From assembly GCA_964035545.1 (NCBI GenBank), contig OZ037771.1:13698133-13762132 (forward strand): a stretch of DNA of 64,000 nt, written 5' to 3'. The notes under the pieces are model-generated. The model was not told the origin of the DNA, made no database searches, and saw only the letters and a program-made list of their open reading frames with translations. This DNA is from Bugula neritina. Taxonomy: Eukaryota; Bryozoa; Gymnolaemata; Cheilostomatida; Bugulidae. The position numbers were made by a program, and so were the translations under genes. This document shows positions 56,131 through 64,000 of this stretch, one piece after another (position 1 is the stretch's first letter; each line of letters begins with the position of its first letter).

Positions 56131-57084
56131 CCAATTGTGATGTTTAGAAGAGCATTCAGTCATAATTGCTCCTGTGCCTCATTTGAATGTAAGTTTTTAG
56201 TTCAATTGAATAGAAGCCCTGTCAGGGATATAAGGGGCCATATGAACTTCTGTTTTCAGAAGGCAATTTTGAAGTTATATAATTTCTGCCGAGACTTGAG
56301 TAGGCCTATACAAAGACGCAACCTCAACTTGATTTTATAAATGACTTGTAAAATTTGCTGTCATTGATTATTTGCTGTGTACTCTAAAGCCATATCAACT
56401 ATGTAAGCTTACTAATAATCTGCTGGACAACCAGTATACTTATATAAGCTGTTACGATAAAACATAAAAAGCAATCATCTCAAGTTGGCCAATTTGTTAT
56501 AGAATGATTTACGCTACAAGCTTTGCTGTGTACAGCTGTCAAACAAGTGTTGTTAATTATAGTCAAATGGCAACAACCTTGTTTCTACTCAATTTGTAAT
56601 TTTACTCACAGCTGGGGCATGGTAATGAATATTTTAGCTATAAATTTATTAAAGTGCCATTGAGACAAGAGAAGACAACTGGTGCAAAGATTAAACTGAG
56701 ATCAATTCATGGAAAGACTATAATTGAAGGCCTTATTTTATATAGTAATAAATGATTAAATTTATGCGTCCCTTGCTGACAGCATTACACTATAAGTAAT
56801 CACTCACATGCATATTGTTGGTGGGGTCAACTCAAAACTTAAAAAATATTAGTACAGAAGAGAAAATACCGTCATTAACACATGCTCTTGCTTGCAGTTG
56901 TAGAAATAGAGGAGGTAACTCTAAAGTAGAAAACTACCGATTGCCATATTCTCTATAATATAGAATATTATAGTAAATGAATCAGCCATCTATCTATGAA
57001 TTGGAGTTGTCTGTAATATAATGAATAAAGTGGAAATTTAAATGTAGGAGTTATGCTATTTAATGAACTAAATTAGCTAAATAG

Positions 57085-58020
57085 TTGCATCAACCTGTCA
57101 CAGCAGTCATCTCACTGTAAGTTACAAGGAGGCAGGCAAATCTTAGCACCAACGGAGCCATATATTATTTTAGCGGGCTGGTGGAATATCTTAAAGGTAT
57201 AACTTGTGAAATACAGGAGTAAGAGTTAAAAATAAAATGGAAAGAAGACCACAAGGTCTTATACATCTATAATTATTTGCTGCTCCAAGAATAGCACACT
57301 TTCCAAGAACTTGACTTTTTGGGAATTGAAATATAATTTACTACCACTATATCAGATTACATTCACTTGGTAAATTATTTACCACGCACAGCTTACTCAA
57401 ATTGTTAACTTTACTATAGTCATTACCAGCATATTGTTCTCTGTAAATGTATTACATTATTGTACAGTGCCTTCTCCGCAAAAACACAAAACACTAGGTA
57501 TATTCTCTGATCTGACAATATTAATAACATTATTCTCATTTTGTTGTACAGTTATAGTAACTGCATGTTAGACCATATAGCTATATTACTTAATAGTTAT
57601 TATTACAATAATAATAGTATAAAAATAAGATTAAGTATTCACATTACTGATTAGTGATTATAGTAATAGCCAATAACTATAATACATATATGTAGAAGGC
57701 CAATGAACTCAATAATATTAACAGTTCAGTCTAGAAGAGTATAAATATTAAAATAAGTCAATAACAGGCATGGAGATCATATTTATACTAATAGTTTTGA
57801 TTATACTAATAGTAATAGTTTTACTTATAGTTACGGAATATTAGTATCACTTATATCACGCAGTATCACTATCAGTATTGAGTTTGAGTATGGGAAATTT
57901 AAGTTTGAATTGAGATCAATTAGTATTGCATGCAACTGATGAGTGATAACTTAACTGTGAATCTGCAGTAGCAGTTTAGTGGTTAGGGTTGGGTTGCACT
58001 GGACTTGGTATTGCATGGCG
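57085..58020. repeat. Module S, 5'-truncated copy 6
   Basis: It begins within S at ATCAACCTGTCACAGCAGTC, directly at the right end of the large duplicate, and ends with a G-rich arm. No gene seen. Confidence 0.65.
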
Positions 58021-58520
58021 GGCTAGGAGTGAGGGGTTTGGGTGTGGGGTTAGATGTTAGACGTAGGGTTTGGTCTTAAGCAAGATTATTATCAGTGTGC
58101 TATTTTACTTTCTTTTTCATTTGCACTATTATCATACCTGTGCTGTTTAATTGTACCTGTGCCAACTATAATACTATATATTATTATAGCTAAAGGCACC
58201 CTAATACTATATTTACAAATGATTAAATTAGTGGTTGGGTAAAGAAGACCATCTTTTAAACAACCAGCTGTGAAAGCTCAGATGTCTATCTTAATTGTAC
58301 GTCAGCAGTATATTATGACAGCTATTATACCCTCTGGGAAGATACTATATATATAGTTATACTATGAGTTTAGATAAAACTGACTGACGTAGTCTCTGAT
58401 ACACATCTGTTCATTCTCTCGATCAACACTTGAAGACTTAGAGTTAGTCTGCCTGGATAATATTTATTATGTAGCTTTTAGAAACTACTCTAGATTTTGC
58501 CTACATGGTGTTTGCCAACT
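58000..58520. repeat. G-R-C fragment (G arm plus core R)
   Basis: G arm about 58000-58160 followed by GTGCTGTTTAATTGTACCTG and core R at 58230-58510 (GTACGTCAGCAGTATATTAT). Its right part is replaced by the start of the next element. Confidence 0.6.
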
Positions 58521-58589
58521 TTCTTGTACCCACTTTTGATTATAGATAAAAGTGGCAAGCTATAAAGGGCACAGGAAACATTGACACAG

Positions 58590-60010
58590 TTATGGCACCA
58601 ACTATATATTATTGTTTCAACTAGCTATATATTATATGATGTAATAAGTTATATATAAAACTCACACAACTTTATACTCAATATCCCTCTGCAAAAAAGC
58701 CCTGATAAAACGTTATATATGATTTTTGGAAAAAACTGCCACAAGTAAAACTGTAGCTGCAGTGGTTAAAATGACACAATACAAATAATACAGGTAAATT
58801 TGAATGGGTAATAATTAATTACATAACTGAAAACTCAAGTAAAAATAACACATTTTAATACAGTGTGATTTGGGCTTAGAGCTGGGAGTATATAGGGATG
58901 TGTTTTGGGGTTTGAAGGTTAGAAAAAAAGGTTTTGGGTTTAGGGCTAGGTACCAGTATAGTGGTCTTGGTTTGGGGTGGGGATTAGAGTCTAGGGGTGG
59001 GGTTTGGGATTTGGGGCTCGGTATTGGTGGCCTAGGAGTGAGGGGTTTGGAGGTTTGAAGGTTATAGGACTTGGGGTTTGGGGTTTGGTAAATTGGTGGG
59101 CTAGGTGTGAGGGGCTTGGGTACATGGGGTCGATGGCTAGAGGTAGGGGTTTGGGTTTGGGCAAAGTTAACATAAGTGTTCCATTTTACTTACTTTTCCA
59201 GTTGTGCTATTATTGCTCGTGCTATTTGTACCTGTGTAAACTGTAGGCTATTATGTAGTATAGCTAAACACACCTTCATAGCTTATATATACAATTTAAT
59301 TAAATGGATGGTGAGGTAAAGAAGACCATATTTTAAACAACCAGCTGGGAAAGTCCAGGTGTCTATTTTGTACGTCAGCAGTATAATATGACAGTTATTA
59401 TACCCTCTGGAAAGTTACTATATATAGTTATACTATGAGTTTAGATAAAACTGACTGACGTAATCTCTGATACACATCTGTTTATTCTCTCAACACTTGA
59501 AGGCTTAGAGTTAGTCTGCCAAGAGAATATTTATAAGAAAGCTTTTGAAAACTGCTCTAAATTTTACCTACATGGTGTTTGTCAATTTCCATGGGCCACA
59601 ACTTTTAATCTATAATGCTTAATATGTTTATTTGGTTTTAGGTGAAAATTGCTCAGGTATAATAATTTACGTACACAAATGGAGAAGTAGGTAAAATGAC
59701 ACAATGATGTTAAGTTTGCCCATACTTCAATTCTTCAAACTCAAGCCCCAACCCCCACACACTCGAAAAAACCCTCATACCCTCCCATCTCCTCCACCTT
59801 AAAGCAAAATTCTGAAATACAAAACCCGACCCCAAACCCTAACCTCATCCCAAACTCCTTAATATTCAAAATGTACCATTCTATGCTTAATTTTCGGTTT
59901 TTCTAGTTACACTATAGCTGCATTCGCCAATTTTACTTTTATTAGTTTTACCTGTGCCATTGTTATCATGCAAACACCTTTTATTCAGGTTTCTTAAGCC
60001 TTAACCCCAT
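58590..60010. repeat. G-R-C composite element, copy 5
   Basis: G arm 58860-59240, the longest in the window (GGGGTTTGGGATTTGGGGCT), then core R 59310-59590 and C arm 59700-59960. Core is in the same orientation as at 15.9 and 26.9 kb. Confidence 0.65.
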
Positions 60011-60536
60011 TGTATTTATATATGCTTTGTAAATTGCCCTAAATGCAAAGATGTTAGAGTACTATATGTGATACAACATATTTTATGAGACAAAACATGT
60101 TATAACCCCATTGCATGGTTTTTTCTCGACCTGAACTCAAAACCAAAACCCAATTTTAATGGGAACTTTTTATGTTTATAAACTCAATGTGATGTACGTA
60201 TGTAGGCATATCTGCTGTAAAAAAATGTGTAAATACTTAGACTTTCACGCTAACAACTTACTATCACATCCTAAGTTCCTCTGCTAACAGCAGTTCATAC
60301 ACTTGTTAGTTTATTCTGAAAGTGTAAAAGTGCAAAGCAATTTTCAACTGCAAACTCAAACTTTTAATCAGAGACACAAAAAGTTAATTAATCACATAGA
60401 ATTAGACATTCATGATTATAGATGATTAGGATGTAAGCTATCATGGCTTAGCAATCTAGTTCCATGTAGATTGTGATAGCTTTTAGTTAGACAACAAACA
60501 ACGTGAATGTGTCCTTGCTGCTGATTGGTCAGCAAT

Positions 60537-62090
60537 CTAGGTACACATGTCCTTGACAGCATCATAAGTTTGAGTCTCATCAGCACAAGTTGAATAGAGA
60601 ATCACTTCCACAACTTCTCCCTTCGAGTTCTTCTTAGCAGCAACTACTCTGCATGTTAGTAAGATAATGAGCATTAAATTTACCTTATCTGTTTTTAGAA
60701 GCCACAATATTTGTTATAGAAAATGAAATGACAAAAAGTATAAATGATTATATGTAATATTATTAGCAAAAACTGAACAAGTTTTATGTTATTTGCATTT
60801 GAAATTGTTATAAATCTAAAAATTCTAGGATATCAAAATTATTATCTCCTTTTTGAAGTTCTGTATTCAATAATGAAAGTTCCAAAGTAGTTTTTATTAA
60901 ACGTGAATCTTACAATATCTTAAATTACTAAATGTTTTACAGATGCCTTTAGCACATATCACACTCACGGTGGTTGGTGAGAAAGAATAAAAATCTCCAG
61001 TATTCTCAGCGCCCCTGATTGATTCAGCCTCTTTTTCAGTTCATCACTCAACACTGCTGGAGGTCCTGAGATGGCGGCAGAATACAACTCATCAGTTGGC
61101 CAGTAGACAGTCAGGATGTTATTGGTACAGTCATAGAATGGTTCAATAGTAGCAGACATCTTGCAATCTAAACAATAGAAAGAGTGAGGTTACTATAATA
61201 CTATATGAAGCCATAATATTGCAGTAGTCTGCAGAATAGCAACTGGCATTATACTAACATATTTTGTATTATTCACCTTAACCTAACTATATTATAGCAA
61301 CTTAGCTGTTATAGTGATTAAGCTAATGACAATAGCCTATCAGATACGTGCGCTATCCTATTACCAAGAGTTGCCCTACCAGCCATTGTATAGCCGAGAT
61401 AGCTACAATCTAACACAGATATAAGCCTGGACAAACTTACATCTGGGAGCTTCGTACTAGTAAGACTTATGATTGCGATATGGCAATCTAACAGTCAAAT
61501 TAAAAAGCCTCTTATATTATAGTCTATAATATATATTGTGACAGTGGGGCTAGTTAATTGGACCACAAGGTCTATATGTACTTTCTCTGTTAAATTATTG
61601 TACTATTTTACTTCCTTTGCTTTTGAAAACTTTAGGTGAACTACCAAAGAAATTAAGACGTATAGAATCAAAGCAAAAGTTTTCAAGTAAGCGAGAGTAT
61701 TTTTCACATTTTTCGCATAAATTATCAGCAAACTAAAAATTCATATCTTCATAAAACGTTGCATGCATATATTATAAGCTTCTCAAATTTTAACAGCTCA
61801 GTCAAATAACTTTGAGGATGCATTTTTGACACAATTTCAAATTTGAGCGAAAACCTTAGGTTAATTACACGTTGAGATATATCAATCGCAGATACTGACA
61901 ATAAACTGTGACATGACAGTAGGTTATATAACGTGTAGGTCTATGTATAGTTGAGCCACATTAAAAGTGGGGCGAGTTGAATCAAGTGCAATTTGGCAAA
62001 CTAATTTTGTTCACTGATTTATTATAATTGGGCACACCAATTTCTACACTTAAGTTTATATTTTTAACTGAATTTTTCTGCCATCAATAT

Positions 62091-62152
<62 letters not shown>

Positions 62153-63311
62153 CAAACTTTTAGATCTAGAACAAATCAAGTTGTAAATGCAATATTAGAC
62201 TATTCTGAAAAATTTCTCATATTGGTGCAAAACTACAGCTATATAGGAACAGTTAAAAGGAAAGCCTAACTATGCCCTATGGTAAAATAAGGCAGTGGCA
62301 AAAAGCTCAAAAGCAAAATGGCTCTATCTTAATGAGGAAAATGCTTATGCATATATATAAATTGCAATGGACAAAAACAGCAACAAATGACTGACTTTTA
62401 AAGTTAAAATGGATTGCAAAAAGTATCTTATTCGCCACCTAAAATTCAATTTTTGGCTCAACTATAATATATATAGCCCAACGCGCCACTATTTTTATTA
62501 AAACAAGAATAAGCTCCTATATGCATGAATTTTATTTCGCTATATTCATGCACACGCCTTGAAAACTAAAAACTTTGAACTCGAAAAGCAAATTTCATTA
62601 GCCTCTTTACAATAAAATGTTTTCCTATGCAACAATTACTCTAATGAAGTAGAGAAACCATGCAATAACAGAAAATATATAACAATACTTCAGAAAGAAA
62701 ACAAATAATATATATAAGATACTCACTAGCAGCACAGATCCTTTGAAATTGATTTCTCCGGTGAGTCAATGTAGATCTCAGTACAGCTCTGCTAACATTA
62801 CTATTGAGTAAGTCACATGTCACGTCATAAGCTGCTTTGAATGTCAATCTTCTCACTATCTCGGACTCTACAATGACACCATTGTTTTTAAGAATTATTG
62901 TACAAACTCGCTATATGAATAATATTATTTTGTTTACAAACAAATAAATTTTCTTCTACAGATTAGCACAAGAAATGCAGCACAGCCATCAGTATTTGAT
63001 AAATTGTATTTGAACAAACTTTAGTATAAATTGGTATTAACTGAACTTGGCAGAAACAACTATAGCATGTTTATAAATTTTGTGTTTAGAAAGCTACATA
63101 GTTTGGAAAGTAAATGCTTCAATCAGTTACCTACTTGAGATTATAACATAAAAGATGCATGCATTAGAGTTGTGTTCCCTTGTTACTTCATATTTTCCTT
63201 CAGGAAACTTTATTGAATATCCGTCTGTCAACACAACTTTTGCTGTGCTTTCTCCAGGTGTCAGTAAAGCAGTGATGTTCTTATGAGGACACTCATCTCT
63301 GGTGTTTGATT
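60537..63311 (-). CDS. Propeller copy 5, 3' part: HYR-like exon plus three tail exons
   Basis: Four exons read leftwards: 63311-63135 (HYR-like, phase 1-1), 62867-62727, 61167-60969 and 60648-60537, ending TAG. All splice sites are GT-AG and the phases match copies 2 and 4. The HYR-like exon contains FPEGKYEVTREHNSNACIFY. Tail motifs are VTCDLL, RICAA, NCKMSA, YDCTN, STCADE and DMCT. The signal peptide and propeller exons should lie beyond the right edge, past the Penelope-like element and TA array in intron 3. The exon 4-5 intron is about 1.56 kb, against about 0.35 kb in copy 4, and includes a TA array. Whether the upstream exons exist cannot be judged here. Confidence 0.75.
61260..62620. 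other. Extra sequence inside an intron of propeller copy 5
   Basis: The exon 4-5 intron is over 1.2 kb longer than in copies 2 and 4. It contains a (TA)n array at 62091-62150 and a stretch with GTGGGGCTAGTTAATTGGAC and GTGGGGCGAGTTGAATCAAG. No coding frame or clear terminal repeats were found, so the source is unknown. Confidence 0.4.
62091..62150. repeat. (TA)n microsatellite
   Basis: About 58 bp of TA within the enlarged intron of copy 5. Confidence 0.96.
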
Positions 63312-63496
63312 CTAAAACAGCAATTAAACATTTTGATTTAAAGTTACAAAGACAACTTTATCAATTGTACTTAATTATGCAGATCTAGACTTTATAAGTT
63401 TTGTTTTATTTACCTTTTGGCTATAGAGTGCCAAATAATTAAAATATTCATTTATTATTCTCTTTAATATGCTTCTATAAATGCTCTCACATCTTC

Positions 63497-63800
<304 letters not shown>

Positions 63801-63804
<4 letters not shown>

Positions 63805-64000
63805 GTACTAATACAATTTTGGATATAAAAATAAACTTAGATCTTCATTCTATTGACTACAATATTGTTTCACGTAGTGCGAGCTACGATCATCAGGTCG
63901 TTGTGTGTACGCTTGAGTGATTTTGTTTTGAAATTAGTATTGTTAGTGTATTACTACGCTGGAATGTTTTAACTAGCGTCTGTTAAGTGCGCAAGTAAAA
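63801..64000 (-). mobile_element. 3' end of a second Penelope-like element, running out of the window
   Basis: TTTGGTACTAATACAATTTT onward is about 90% identical to 40993-41190, the 3' end of the first Penelope-like element. It directly follows the TA array, as in the first copy. Coding parts would lie beyond the right edge. Confidence 0.8.
63854..63900 (-). ncRNA. Hammerhead ribozyme of the second Penelope-like element
   Basis: Same architecture as at 41045-41091: CTGATGA, stem II CGTAG/CTACG, GAAA, stem III ACAA/TTGT, triplet GTA. The stem II loop differs by one base (CTCGCA against CTTGCA) and stem I has three rather than four pairs. Conservation of core and helices in a diverged copy supports it being real. 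Confidence 0.68.

Noticed and set aside
61310-61400. tRNA-like stretch in the enlarged intron of copy 5
   Set aside because: TAGTGATTAAGCTAATGAC looks like an A box, but no acceptor stem, T arm or B box could be folded.

Overview
This is animal nuclear DNA. It is strongly AT-rich, contains long (TA)n arrays, has genes split by short GT-AG introns, and carries metazoan-type retroelements: an R2-like LINE with a restriction-like endonuclease, GIY-YIG Penelope-like elements, and Ty3/Gypsy. The protein families (NHL-like propellers, a possible HYR-like exon, this LINE type) suggest an early-branching marine invertebrate such as a sponge or cnidarian. That placement is inference, since no species-diagnostic gene is present.

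The backbone is a head-to-tail array of five paralogous genes, all on the minus strand. They are called here copy 1 (10.6-13.2 kb, pseudogene), copy 2 (17.5-21.7 kb, intact), copy 3 (28.8-31.0 kb, tail deleted), copy 4 (43.0-46.4 kb, intact) and copy 5 (60.5-63.3 kb, its 5' part beyond the window). I assembled the exons by hand and every phase closes. A 7-codon exon 1 and 53-bp exon 2 encode a signal peptide, an ~855-bp exon 3 encodes an NHL-like beta-propeller, and exons 4-6 (141, 199 and 112 bp) encode a cysteine-containing tail I do not recognise. Copies 1 and 5 also carry a 177-bp phase 1-1 exon resembling a HYR module. A TATAAAG box lies about 70 bp upstream of the first ATG in copies 1-4. 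The products look like ~310-460 aa secreted proteins, and the array shows birth, death and exon-cassette turnover.

Between the genes are repeats. A recurrent non-coding block (module S) and a composite element with a G-rich left arm, a core R and a C-rich right arm (G-R-C) recur in every intergenic interval. A block of about 9-10 kb at 31.7-40.8 kb recurs at 47.0-57.1 kb. It contains S, G-R-C, a second S and a defective Gypsy element.

Layout: 0.2-2.8 kb degenerate R2-like LINE; 2.8-10.6 kb no recognisable gene; 10.6-13.2 kb copy 1; 13.4-17.5 kb repeats; 17.5-21.7 kb copy 2, with a decayed hammerhead ribozyme between TA arrays in an intron; 21.8-28.8 kb repeats, a possible exon pair and an insertion; 28.8-31.0 kb copy 3; 31.1-36.4 kb S/G-R-C/S; 36.5-38.6 kb Gypsy; 40.8-42.3 kb Penelope-like element with a hammerhead ribozyme; 43.0-46.4 kb copy 4; 46.5-57.1 kb second large duplicate, carrying a copy-specific DNA transposon; 57.1-60.5 kb repeats; 60.5-63.3 kb copy 5; 63.8 kb to the end, a second Penelope-like 3' end with its own hammerhead.
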